Positions 1 through 10,042 of a stretch of 64,000 nucleotides of DNA are shown here, in pieces (the stretch's first letter is position 1; the number at the start of each line of letters is the position of its first letter). The DNA comes from Begonia masoniana. Taxonomy: Eukaryota; Streptophyta; Magnoliopsida; Cucurbitales; Begoniaceae. The notes beneath the pieces were generated by a model. The model had not been told where the DNA came from. It was given only the letters and a program-made list of their open reading frames with translations, and did not search any database. The position numbers were made by a program, and so were the translations under genes. Location of the stretch: positions 26,376,510-26,440,509 of the forward strand of contig CM039509.1 of assembly GCA_022432975.1 (NCBI GenBank). The letters run 5' to 3'.

Positions 1-386
1 GGACGCCAATCAACTGTCTTTCACACTTCTGGATTGAACTTCGCGGGCGTCAATCCACTGCCTTATAGTTTTAACAGGATGAAGTTTTAAACACAAAGAT
101 TACACTCTCTCAAGATAAGATCTCAAGTTCTAGGGCAAAGAGATGTAAAAACAATCGAAGAGGATAACAGATTCCTTTTTGCTCGTGAGAGTTGATTGTA
201 AGAATTGGCAAAAGTTTTTGTCTCGAGCTACAGTTCTTCTATTTATATCCGCGTCTGTAATCTGCTTCGCGTCAGTAATCTGCGTTAAAAAATATGACCG
301 TTGGAGAACATCTGTACGCATAAAAACTAGTCGTTGAGTTTCTGGAGTCGCTATCACTCGCGGTCTTCAAAAGTCTAGTGTTAAGA
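1..386. other. unassigned sequence at the left edge
   Basis: No coding region or repeat family is recognised here. The stretch is moderately AT-rich, and a 75-codon minus-strand frame has no recognisable motif. Because gypsy1 pol remains begin at 1735, this may be interior or inserted sequence of that element, but nothing in the bases proves it. It shares the short string CTTTGGACGAGT with the right flank of the adjoining minisatellite (about 387 and 1529), which suggests that the array grew between two related flanks. Confidence 0.3.
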
Positions 387-404
387 CTTTGGACGAGTGC
401 GTTG

Positions 405-1510
405 GACTACTAACTCGAAACGACAACATTTTTCTTTTAACTGTGGACGACAGTGTTTTTCTTTTAACTGTGGACGACTGCATCTTTCTTTTAACTGTGA
501 CTGTGGACGACAGTGTTTTTCTTTTAACTGTGGACGACAGTGTTTTTCTTTTAACTGTGGACGACTGCGTCTTTCTTTTGAGCGTGGACGATTGCGTCTT
601 TCTTTTGAGCGTGGACGATTGCGTCTTTCTTTTGAGCGTGGACGACTACGTCTTTCTTTTGAGCGTGGACGACTACGTCTTTCTTTTGAGCGTGGACGAC
701 TACGTCTTTCTTTTGAGCGTGGACGACTACGTCTTTCTTTTGAGCGTGGACTACTAACTCGAAACGACAACATTTTTCTTTTAACTGTGGACGACAGTGT
801 TTTTCTTTTAACTGTGGACGACTGCATCTTTCTTTTAACTGTGGACGACTATATCTTTCATTTAACTGTGGACGACAGTGTTTTTCTTTTAACTGTGGAC
901 GACAGTGTTTTTCTTTTAACTGTGGACGACTATATCTTTCATTTAACTGTGGACGACAGTGTTTTTCTTTTAACTGTGGACGACAGTGTTTTTCTTTTAA
1001 CTGTGGACGACTATATCTTTCATTTAACTGTGGACGACAGTGTTTTTCTTTTAACTGTGGACGACAGTGTTTTTCTTTTAACTGTGGACGACTATATCTT
1101 TCATTTAACTGTGGACGACAGTGTTTTTCTTTTAACTGTGGACGACAGTGTTTTTCTTTTAACTGTGGACGACAGTGTTTTTCTTTTAACTGTGGACGAC
1201 TATATCTTTCATTTAACTGTGGACGACAGTGTTTTTCTTTTAACTGTGGACGACAGTGTTTTTCTTTTAACTGTGGACGACAGTGTTTTTCTTTTAACTG
1301 TGGACGACAGTGTTTTTCTTTTGAGCGTGGACGATTGCGTCTTTCTTTTGAGCGTGGACGATTGCGTCTATCTTTTGAGCGTGGACGACTACGTCTTTCT
1401 TTTGAGCGTGGACGACTGCGTCTTTCTTTTGAGCGTGGACGATTGCGTCTTTCTTTTGAGCGTGGACGACTACGTCTTTCTTTTGAGCGTGGATGACTGC
1501 GTCTTTCCAG
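405..1510. repeat. 27-bp minisatellite, about 40 units
   Basis: The units are 27 bp and begin with GTGGACGAC. There are at least three main variants: one with AGTGTTTTTCTTTTAACT, one with TGCGTCTTTCTTTTGAGC, and one with TATATCTTTCATTTAACT. Variants occur in runs, with GAGC types on both flanks and AACT types in the middle. A leader beginning CTAACTCGAAACGACAAC occurs twice (about 408 and 751), so a block of several units was duplicated as a whole. Because 27 is divisible by 3, long open frames appear on both strands (405 codons on plus, 323 on minus). They encode 9-residue repeats and are by-products of the period, not evidence of a gene. Confidence 0.95.
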
Positions 1511-1734
1511 ACTGTCTCTCAATAGTACTTTGGACGAGTAAGTCTGGACTAATAATACCTAACCAAAAACCATCAGAAAACATAATACCCTTTTTAAATA
1601 GCATTTCAAGATAAATGCAATAACCATAATAAACCAATTTATATTCAGTTCATATATTAAGCATAATCATCAAAAACATATTTAGACTTTAAACTTAATT
1701 TAAGTCAACAATTGACCTATCACCCTATATAAGC

Positions 1735-1935
1735 GATGAAGAAAACTTTGAGGGGCCCAAATTAAAGGATTTGAGGTCAAATCCTCAATCACCTAGGGAA
1801 GATGATGTGCCCCATAGGCCCATTACAAGGTCTCGAGCCCAAGCCCATAATTTAACTAACCTATACACTTACACACTTGTCTCTTTTGCAAGTAATGGAT
1901 CGTGCGAGGCTTGGAGGACACCTTGGGAGACTTGA
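1735..1935 (+). pseudogene. gypsy1: C-terminal tail of a Ty3/gypsy polyprotein
   Basis: The plus frame from 1735 reads an acidic tail containing DLRSNP, then EDDV and ITRSRA, and ends at a TGA at 1933-1935. This acidic stretch followed by an ITRSRA or ITRARA motif is the usual end of plant Ty3/gypsy polyproteins of the Reina-like type. The same tail, in a diverged copy, ends gypsy2 at 46690-46881. Only the last 66 codons are present. The upstream pol is missing, and the minisatellite and unassigned DNA lie in its place. Assignment to a gypsy polyprotein is fairly safe; the lineage is an inference. Confidence 0.65.
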
Positions 1936-2085
1936 AGTTGGAGATCAAAGCTATGGACATAGACCAACCAAAGCACCTAATCACTTGGAAGTTCAAGCAA
2001 GGAGACCATGATAATCGTATGAGAATTTGTCTTCCCGAGCCGTAAATCGTGTAATTTTTTTTCATTTAAAACTTATTTGGGCAGA

Positions 2086-2802
2086 TGTTGGCCTTCTTGT
2101 TAAACCTTATTATATGCATGCATGTTAGGCATTTAGGACTAGATGGATGGTAGGTTAGAGGTGGCTTGGTTAAAGGTTTAGCCCACTTAAAGACGTGGCT
2201 TGCAAGGAACCCCAAATGGTGCCCCAATCCACTCTAAACCCTAGCCAACCACCAATAGGCCTATAAATCATGACTATTGGTGTTTGTAGACTTTTTGGCT
2301 GATTTCTAAGGAGCATGCCTGGATTTTCACTTCATTGTTGAAGAAGTTTGGAGCAAGTATCTTCAAAGTAAGCTCGATTGCTCATCAATCGAGGTTGTGC
2401 CCCCAAACCTCCTTTCTAGCTTGGTAGCTCGTAAAGGTTGTAATTGTCTTCTTCTTCTCCATTCTCTTGAGAGTGGAAAATAGCAAGAAGAGGCCAAAAA
2501 CCGTGTCCATTGAATCAGTTTCTCTTCTTTGCAAGGAAACGTTGCCAAAAGCTCAAAATATTGTTTATTGGCCGATTCTTAGAATTTGGCAAATCGTCTT
2601 CTTCTTAACGAATCTGGACCATGTTTTCCACTAGCACACAGTTCACTCACTCCACTGATATCACATTAAATTTTGTTTCATTTGGAGCACATTTAATTAT
2701 TCATCTTCATCTTTTGTTTAAGATTTCCTCAGTTTAGTCATTTCCAAGGAGCTGCGATCCATTTGAGACCTTTGAGCTTGTCGTGCAAGCCTGGGTCTAA
2801 CA
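2086..2802 (+). repeat. probable 3' LTR of gypsy1
   Basis: The stretch starts TGTTGGCC and ends GGTCTAACA, so it has TG...CA ends with an inverted TGTT/AACA terminus. A TATA-like CCTATAAAT lies near 2260. The right end is sharp: at 2803 the minus-strand Athila protease frame resumes in mid-codon context right after its VPIIL motif, so this end looks like a genuine insertion boundary. The left boundary is weaker, because no clear polypurine tract precedes it. The matching TSD copy would lie left of the window. Confidence 0.5.
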
Positions 2803-3270
2803 CAAAATAATTGGCACATCCCTATCCTCTTTGATATCAAGCATAATAAAATTAGCAGGGAATATAAATTTATCTACCTTCACAAGCACATCCTCAATGA
2901 TTCCCCTCAGGTGTTTAATCGATCAATCTGCCATTAGTTCTGTCACCCTCGTCGGCTTCGCTTCACCTAGACCAAGTCTCCAAAATATAGATAGAGGCAT
3001 CAAATTAATGCTAGCTCCCAAATCACAAAGTGCCCTTTCAAACACAGAATTCCCAATCTCACACGACACCGTAAAGCTTCTCGGATATTTTAGCTTTTGA
3101 GGAAGCTTCCTCTTAATGATGGCGCTACACTCTTCAGTAAGTGCAATAGTGCCATACTCCTCGATCTTCTGCTTGTGAGAGAGAATATCTTTCATAAACT
3201 TAGCATAGCTCGGCATTTGTTTTAAAGCATCGACAAATGGAATATTAATGTGGAGCTTTTTAAAGACATT
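2803..3270 (-). pseudogene. Athila-like aspartic protease (broken)
   Basis: On the minus strand the frame contains KFMKDIL, EECSAII, a proline- and lysine-rich stretch, then CDLGASINLMP, and continues to IIEDVLVKVDKFIFPANF and DVPIIL. DLGAS is the active-site form normally seen in Athila/Tat proteases, where other families have DTGA or DSGA, so it is not a mutation. In intact relatives a GRPFL-type motif follows VPIIL; here the frame is cut at 2803 by the gypsy1 LTR end. The first recognisable in-frame methionine gives a 97-codon open frame to 2923, and the homology continues past its stop. A frameshift near 3270 separates it from gag. Confidence 0.8.
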
Positions 3271-3638
3271 AAGAACTTAGAAAACTGTTTGTCAAGCTTC
3301 AAATTATTCAATCTTTGCAGAAATGACACTTTAGTTGGAGTTACTTGCACCGGAGAAGGATTAGATGGTAGAGATTTGTTAGCTTCATCTTCAATTGTAC
3401 CCTCATTAGCAACTTTAGGGACACCTGACTCTTTTTGCACCAGTTCAATTACAGTTCCTCGGCGAGTGGTAATTGCATTACATTGGTCTCTTGGATTTAA
3501 TTCGGTGTTGCTAGGTAGTGAACCTTGAGGCCTCCCATTAATGACACTAGCAAATTGATCAAGTTGATTATCAAGTCTACGAGTTTGGGCCGATTGATTC
3601 TGCATCGTTGTATGGGTTTCGGTCATCAATTGCATAAG
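3271..3638 (-). pseudogene. Athila-like gag, C-terminal part
   Basis: The minus frame carries a glutamine-rich segment (TMQNQSAQTRRLDNQLDQFA), then INGRPQGSLPSNTE and NPRDQCNAITTRRG. Plant Athila-type gag proteins typically have this order of motifs just before the protease: a coiled-coil-like Q/L stretch, a G-LPS-T-NP block and an ITLRSG-like block. The segment is separated from the rest of gag at 18732 only by element C, and the split lies between TSD copies 3639-3643 and 18727-18731. It is not translatable as a continuous product. Confidence 0.75.
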
Positions 3639-5043
3639 GGCTGTGTAACACCCGAAAAGTTTAAAACGCGTATAGCTTTAGATTAGTTACGTGATGAGAG
3701 TTTAATTTCATTTAGGGGTTAGGCTACGTATAAAAATAAGAGAGTGTTATTAGATAAGAAATTTGAGAGAAAACCTAGGAGTGGTGTGGATAGAACTTTT
3801 GTTAAGATGAATTTATGTAAAGGTAAAAGAAGTAAATAAAAGTGAAGAAAAATGATTGAATGAGAGTATGTCACATTGGGAATTTAAAGGGAAGAAGTGT
3901 GGTAGTGTTGAAGGGTTATAGTAATTAAGATAAAAGAGGAACCAATGAAATGAAGAAGATAAAACTTAAGTGTTGGTGGGTTGAAAAGTAAAAAAGAGGA
4001 ACCAATGTTGGTGATTGCTTTAGAGTGGAACCTTCCACGTTGGAGAAGAAGTAAAAGTGGTAGGGAGAGGTTAAAATTGTAAAACAAAAGATTTTGGTGG
4101 AAAAAATTTTAAAGAAGAAAATGTGGAAAATTAAAAGCTTGAATGGTTAGGGTAAAAAAGGCAAAAGTGTTATCTTCCCCTCTCCTCCTACCCACGATTT
4201 CCCAGCACCATTAGAGGAGCTCTTCCTCTTCAAATCTTCAAATTTCTACAAGGATTCAAGGTAAGTTTTAGTGGGTTTTGATATAAATACATAACAGGGA
4301 AGATTTTTGTTGTTTTTGTGGTATTTAGGTGAGCTTTTGGTGGAGTTTGGAAAACCCTAATGGGGGATTCCGAATTTGAGTTTTCTTTGCTGAAATTTCT
4401 TGCTATTTTGATGGTTTAGATGTTAGATAGATTAGTTTAGGTTTTTTTTAGAGATAGATTATAGTTTTGGTGGAAGTTAGTGAAAGACCGATTTTTGGAA
4501 CGTTGATAGCCAGTTCTGTTTTTGTGGTTTCTGATCGACCATGGTATTTGGTTGCTAAATTGGGTTAATTCAATGGAAAGTAGACATGGAGAGGTTTATG
4601 GAATGAGGTGGAACATTGAAATTTGATGAAAAATAAGTAAGTTATGGCTGATTGAAGTTGGGAGACTAAAATTGTGGGAATTTCGGGTTTTTGGGGATTT
4701 ATTCTTTAAAATTTGTTAGATTGTTGTAAGATTTAGTTGATGCATTCCTTAGATTTATCTTAATGGTTTATAAGTGATTTTTCCCTTAATATGCTAGGTT
4801 AATGAGTTGGGCATTTGGCGTAACCGAAGAGAGTAAGTACGTGCAGAGAAACAAGATAAGTAGAGGTTGTGTGTGATTGTGCCTACGGGCTTATACCATG
4901 GAATGGTAGGGATTGCTTGATTGTTTGCTGGTTTGTGTTTTGTTTTGTGTCGAGCATATGTGTGGCATGCATCATTGTTTTTCCAACTACGAAACAAGAG
5001 TTTTGAGCATGGTTTGAATGGTGAGCGTGAAACGTGTGGGGAT

Positions 5044-5312
5044 TGGGTAGTGTCATTCTTGAAGCTAGACTCTGATGGAAACACATTCTTGGAGCTGGTC
5101 TCAGATGTGTGCCTGGTGCCATTCTTAGAGCGGGACTCAGATGGAAAATACATCTTTGGAGCTGGACTCAGATGTACACCAGGATTTTGGGGTAGTGTCA
5201 TCCTTGGAGCAGGACTCGGATGGAAATGCATCCTTGGAGCTAGACTCGGATGTATGCCTAGGGATCGGGTATGGCCACCCTTGGAGCTGGACTCTGATGT
5301 GGCTCTCTGATA
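5044..5312 (+). repeat. degenerate tandem repeats in cassette 1 of the C 5' LTR
   Basis: There are about seven imperfect units built on CTTGGAGCTGGACTCGGATG, spaced by about 35-40 bp. The 3' LTR carries an equivalent but diverged series at 15440-15745. The units hold no stop in some frames, which explains several short open frames here that are not genes. Confidence 0.75.
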
Positions 5313-5457
5313 TCGCATTGTTGGGTCAAAGTGGGGCCATCCTAGATGATATAGGATGTGCGCCTACTTGATCCACACCATTAGGTGATAGATTAACATT
5401 TCGAAAACAAAATGATAACAACAGAGCGAGTAGAAACTGCATGTGTTAAAGTGTGTG

Positions 5458-7765
5458 TGTAACGCCCCCGAACCCACCCTGGCTCGGAGCGCTACTTTGC
5501 TAACCAATCCCACGTAAAAACATAATTTAAAATAAGCCTAGACTCGCTAATTTCCCTTAATCCTAACCTCTTAGCACCACAGCGTCCTTCCCGAAAATTT
5601 CGGCAAAGTAACTCCTGAAAATGGCGCCTCCAAAATGCTAGGTACCTGCATAAAATCCAATCCCAACCTACGAAATCTCCAGCAATTAACCAAAATGAAG
5701 AAAACCCACAATACAGGGTAACACATTCCCATCATGTCTACAACCAGACATTTAAAATAAACTACCACAATATAAAGCCCCACATTCCCCGAAGACCATG
5801 GTGGAGTCGCCCCGACAACTGTCTGCACCGGCATGCTCCGTGTGCCACCGACTGCCGCCTAATCCTAGCTCCCTCGTCTAGCTCACCTGAACACACCTTG
5901 TCACCTACACCACAGAACACACACACACACGTAAGCTTACGCTTAGCAAGTAGGGATAACAAATGTAAATATGCACACAGGACTCTCATATAACCCTAAC
6001 ACGTGTAGTTTCTACACACTCAATTGTTTTCTTTTCGTTCTGGTTGCATTTGTCTCTAGTAAAATCCCTCTCGGGGTGCTCAACGAGCCACGTGCCCGAC
6101 GTGGCTATTCTACTCTAGACCATTTCTAGTAAAATCCCTCGCGGGGTGCTCAGCGAGCCACGTGCCCGACGAGGCGATCCTACGGTAAAATCCCTTTGCG
6201 GGGTGCTCAGCGAGCCACGTGCTCGACAAGGCGATTCTACTCTAGCACATCTCTAGTAAAATCCCTCGCGGGGTGCTCAACGAGCCACGTGCCCGACAAG
6301 GCGATCCTACTCGAAACCAAGTGGCATATAAAATTTCTCATCCTTCAATCCATCTCAAACACCAAACGAAATAAGCAACCAAACAACCAATTAGAGTAAA
6401 CAAACAAAATACAATACAAAGCACCAAATAATAACAATCCAACAGTTCATCAAACAAACTCAAACACCAAACCATACACTATCAAACAATAAATCCTACC
6501 GTTCTGTGGTGTAGGCCCTAAGGCAAAACAAACGTCCTCTACTTACCTGGTTGCTCGAAACTCAATTGTACACTTCGTCCAATAATTTCATCACTCGATC
6601 ACCTAAAGTAACAAAACTTAATTAGTAAACTCTAAAGAACTTCTTAAACCTCAATTAACTAAAACTATAACACAATTCAACCTAAACACTCAAAACCCGG
6701 TTTTTATGCCAATTTTACCGTTCAACTTCAAACTCCATTAAAACCAAGCCTACATTCACCAATTACTCTCAAACTACAATTTCTAGCTTACTCCAATTAA
6801 AATCTAACTAAATGGGCCACTAATTTGGGTTCGGTAAAAATCGACCCAAAATTTTGAACGCGCGTAACTTTTGCGTCGGATATCAGAATCGAACGATTCT
6901 AGCGACCACGTACTCCTCTAATAATCTATTTTAACCTGCCAAAAGGAATTTGAAAACAAATGACCGTAGCTAGGTCAAATTGGCAAAAACCCGAACTGCC
7001 CCTTTACCCGGAATTTTCCCTTTTCCAATTTTCCATCAATTCTCACTCAATTGCTCACCAATCAACCACCCACACCTTCAATTAGCATAAACTAACCAAA
7101 ATCCCGAGCTACACACACTAAAAACCGAAATGCCCAAATCAGTTTTTGCTGAAATTTGCCCAAATCGGGCTCCTCACAACCAGACGATTAAAACCGGTCC
7201 AAGGGTCGGCGAACCCACGCCGGAGGTGACCAAAATCGGCCGGTGATCGGAGCCAAATCCGGCTCGTCACCGTCGGCCTTGAACAGAACCGAAACAGGGG
7301 AGAAAAACTGAGCCTTACCGTCGGTTCGTGCGCGGAGACAGGCCGGAACCTCTCGTCGCCGTCGTCTGGCTGGAGAACGCCGGAGTCGCCGTGTTCGTCG
7401 GAGGAGGGACGTCACTCGTCGCCGTCGTCTCCCTCTCCTCTCCTCTCCCCTCCTCTCGCGCTCGGGCTCGACAGAATAGCTTCGGCTATTCTGTTGATTT
7501 TTTTTTAATAATAATAATTATTATAATAATAATAATACTAACCATTAATTAATCGAATCCTCATTTACCATTTTGGCCTCCCGTGTTTCTGACCATTTCT
7601 ACTTTCGTTAAATCTCGTTCCTAAATTATAACCCCCGGCTTAATTTCAACCAAATTTATTCACTTTTCTTTTAAATTAATTAAAACAACTATTTATTACA
7701 CAATTACCTTATCATTTTAGTTTCTCTCAAATTTTTCTTTCTTAAAAAAAATCTCGGGTGTTACA
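5458..7765 (-). mobile_element. solo LTR, minus orientation, inserted in the C 5' LTR
   Basis: Starts TGTAACGCCCCC and ends GGGTGTTACA, with the TSD gtgtg at 5453-5457 and 7766-7770. The empty site is visible in the 3' LTR near 15893. Its left terminus is close to the reverse complement of the 3' end of the C LTR (CGAACCCACCC, GCTCGG, GCGCTACTTTGC), so it is a related Tekay-like LTR lying backwards. No coding sequence remains, which fits LTR-LTR recombination. A microsatellite of ATA/ATT lies near 7505-7540. Confidence 0.92.
6053..6315 (-). repeat. four tandem copies of a unit of about 60-70 bp in the solo LTR
   Basis: Units start near 6057, 6126, 6184 and 6255 and share GTAAAATCCCTCGCGGGGTG, CTCAGCGAGCCACGTGC and GACGAGGCGATCCTAC. 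GC-rich inverted segments within each unit could fold. This is the same relative position (between the CACGTG-type block and the TAAGC...GCTTA core) at which other LTRs here carry unrelated repeats. Confidence 0.85.
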
Positions 7766-8421
7766 GTGTGTGCATTGTATGTGTTTGCACCCATTATTCC
7801 CTACTTACTAAGCATTAGGCTTACATTTTGTGTTCTGTAGTGTAGGTGACGACGTCCTTGCAGGTGAGAGCTATGAGGAAAGCTAGGATTTGGGGCGCAG
7901 TCGGGGATGTACGCGGTATGTCAGTGCGGGCAGTTGTCGGGGCGTCTCGACCATGATCTTCGAGAAGTTGTGAGAGATTTGGTATTTTGATTGTATATAG
8001 TTTTTCTAACTATTTTTGGTTGAATGCTCGTAGAATTTAGTCGTTTTATTTGGTTGTACTGTTGGACTTGTTTGTATAAATAATGGTAGTTTTATAAACT
8101 TTTGTAAATGTTGTTTTGGAATGGTTTTGAATAGGTTTTATAAAGTATTTGATTTTCAAGTTTGTGGATTTCAAAACTTTAGTCGATATGCTGCTCGATT
8201 TTTCGTAGAGTAAACGACGCCGATTTTCAATTGTATTCTCGTTTTCATTTACATTTTTGACTCAGATTTCTGGGATTTTTACGTGTCACGGAGTCGGAGA
8301 TGTCGGGAATGTTTGGGATAAATTAAATTTTGGGTGATTTGAGTGTGAGTGGTTTGAAGAAAAATGAATAAAAAGTGAAAGTGGTGAGCTTGTGGCCGAG
8401 GGTGGCGTACCAGAAGCTAGA

Positions 8422-9490
8422 GCGTGGCGCGCATGGCACAGGCGTGGCGCGCGCATGGCGCAGGCGTGGCGCGCGCATGGCACAGGCGTGGCGCGCGCAT
8501 GGCACAGGCGTGGCGCGCGCATGGCACAGGCGTGGCGCGCGCATGGCACAGGCGTGGCGCGCGCATGGCACAGGCGTGGCGCGCGCATGGCACAGGCGTG
8601 GCGCGCGCATGGCACAGGCGTGGCGCGCGCATGGCACAGGCGTGGCGCGCGCATGGCACAGGCGTGGCGCGCGCATGGCACAGGCGTGGCGCGCGCATGG
8701 CACAGGCGTGGCGCGCGCATGGCACAGGCGTGGCGCGCGCATGGCACAGGCGTGGCGCGCGCATGGCACAGGCGTGGCGCGCGCATGGCACAGGCGTGGC
8801 GCGCGCATGGCACAGGCGTGGCGCGCGCATGGCACAGGCGTGGCGCGCGCATGGCACAGGCGTGGCGCGCGCATGGCACAGGCGTGGCGCGCGCATGGCA
8901 CAGGCGTGGCGCGCGCATGGCACAGGCGTGGCGCGCGCATGGCACAGGCGTGGCGCGCGCATGGCACAGGCGTGGCGCGCGCATGGCACAGGCGTGGCGC
9001 GCGCATGGCACAGGCGTGGCGCGCGCATGGCACAGGCGTGGCGCGCGCATGGCACAGGCGTGGCGCGCGCATGGCACAGGCGTGGCGCGCGCATGGCACA
9101 GGCGTGGCGCGCGCATGGCACAGGCGTGGCGCGCGCATGGCACAGGCGTGGCGCGCGCATGGCACAGGCGTGGCGCGCGCATGGCACAGGCGTGGCGCGC
9201 GCATGGCACAGGCGTGGCGCGCGCATGGCACAGGCGTGGCGCGCGCATGGCACAGGCGTGGCGCGCGCATGGCACAGGCGTGGCGCGCGCATGGCACAGG
9301 CGTGGCGCGCGCATGGCACAGGCGTGGCGCGCGCATGGCACAGGCGTGGCGCGCGCATGGCACAGGCGTGGCGCGCGCATGGCACAGGCGTGGCGCGCGC
9401 ATGGCACAGGCGTGGCGCGCGCATGGCACAGGCGTGGCGCGCGCATGGCACAGGCGTGGCGCGCGCATGGCACAGGCGTGGCGCACGCAT
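8422..9490 (+). repeat. 22-bp GC-rich minisatellite, about 48 near-identical units
   Basis: Unit: GTGGCGCGCGCATGGCACAGGC. Almost every unit is identical; the first few carry single changes (for example GGCGCAGG). The matching place in the 3' LTR (about 16545-16585) has only one to two degenerate units, so the array expanded after, or during, insertion of element C. The unit contains no stop in any frame of either strand, which produces five overlapping open frames of 357-442 codons that should not be annotated as proteins. CpG density is extreme compared with the surrounding AT-rich DNA. Confidence 0.97.
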
Positions 9491-9804
9491 GCAGCAACAG
9501 CATGCGATGCGCGCGCGCAGCTCTCCCGCTGCCTGGGCGACGCGCTAACCCAGCGCGTGCGTGCTCATGAGTGCCATTCCGAATTTTTTTCAAAAATTTT
9601 GTTTTTCAAATATGCTTTAGCCCGACCTTTTTTGACACGTTTGGCACGTATTTTACGCACGTTTTCCAACTATTTTCCAGGGTTCGAAAAACCTAAAAAC
9701 TGAGTCAAAATTTTATCAAAAATTATTTTAAATTATGTTTTAAACGCGGGAGTGTTGTGCAAAGTAGCGCACCGAGCAAGGGTGGGTTCGAGGGCGTTAC
9801 AAGA

Positions 9805-9816
9805 TAGTATCAAAGC
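9805..9816 (+). promoter_or_regulatory. degenerate tRNA-iMet primer-binding site of element C
   Basis: TAGTATCAAAGC lies 3 bp inside the 5' LTR end. The family consensus is TGGTATCAGAGC, present intact in element B at 40049, so two positions have changed. Position and similarity make this the primer site. Confidence 0.7.
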
Positions 9817-10042
9817 AAGATGGTCGAGTCGTTCAAAGGATTACCCGACAATGCCGGCCGACGTGCAACGTGCTTCATCGACTTTAAGTATTTCTTTCCT
9901 TTAGTTAGTTTATTTCTAAGATTAGATTGTTTTAACCTTGTACAGGATTAGAACCAAAATGTCGAGGAACCCAAGACTACCAGAGCAACAAAGAAACCCG
10001 CTTGAGGAGTCGGTTAAGCAGCTTACTGACTTGGTCACAAAG

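Larger units (their letters stand above)
3644..9801 (+). repeat. 5' LTR of element C, with nested solo LTR and expanded minisatellite
   Basis: It matches the 3' LTR from 14051 onwards almost throughout: both share the AAAGTTTAAAACGCGTATA start, the splice-donor-like AAGGTAAGTTTTAG near 4258, the TAAGCATTAGGCTTAC block and the CGTTACA end. Its length of 6.2 kb is due to the 2.3-kb solo LTR at 5458-7765 and the 22-bp minisatellite at 8422-9490, neither of which is present in the 3' LTR. Confidence 0.88.

Noticed and set aside
405..1510. CRISPR-like array of direct repeats
   Set aside because: Units are directly adjacent without unique spacers, and the genome is a plant. It is a minisatellite. 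The same holds for the 45202 and 8422 arrays.
397..1614. Open frames of 405 (plus) and 323 (minus) codons
   Set aside because: They are produced by a 27-bp repeat that preserves frame. No start context or domain supports a gene.
8286..9703. Five overlapping open frames of 357-442 codons on both strands
   Set aside because: They run through a 22-bp minisatellite with no stop in any frame. The length reflects the repeat, and no domain is present.
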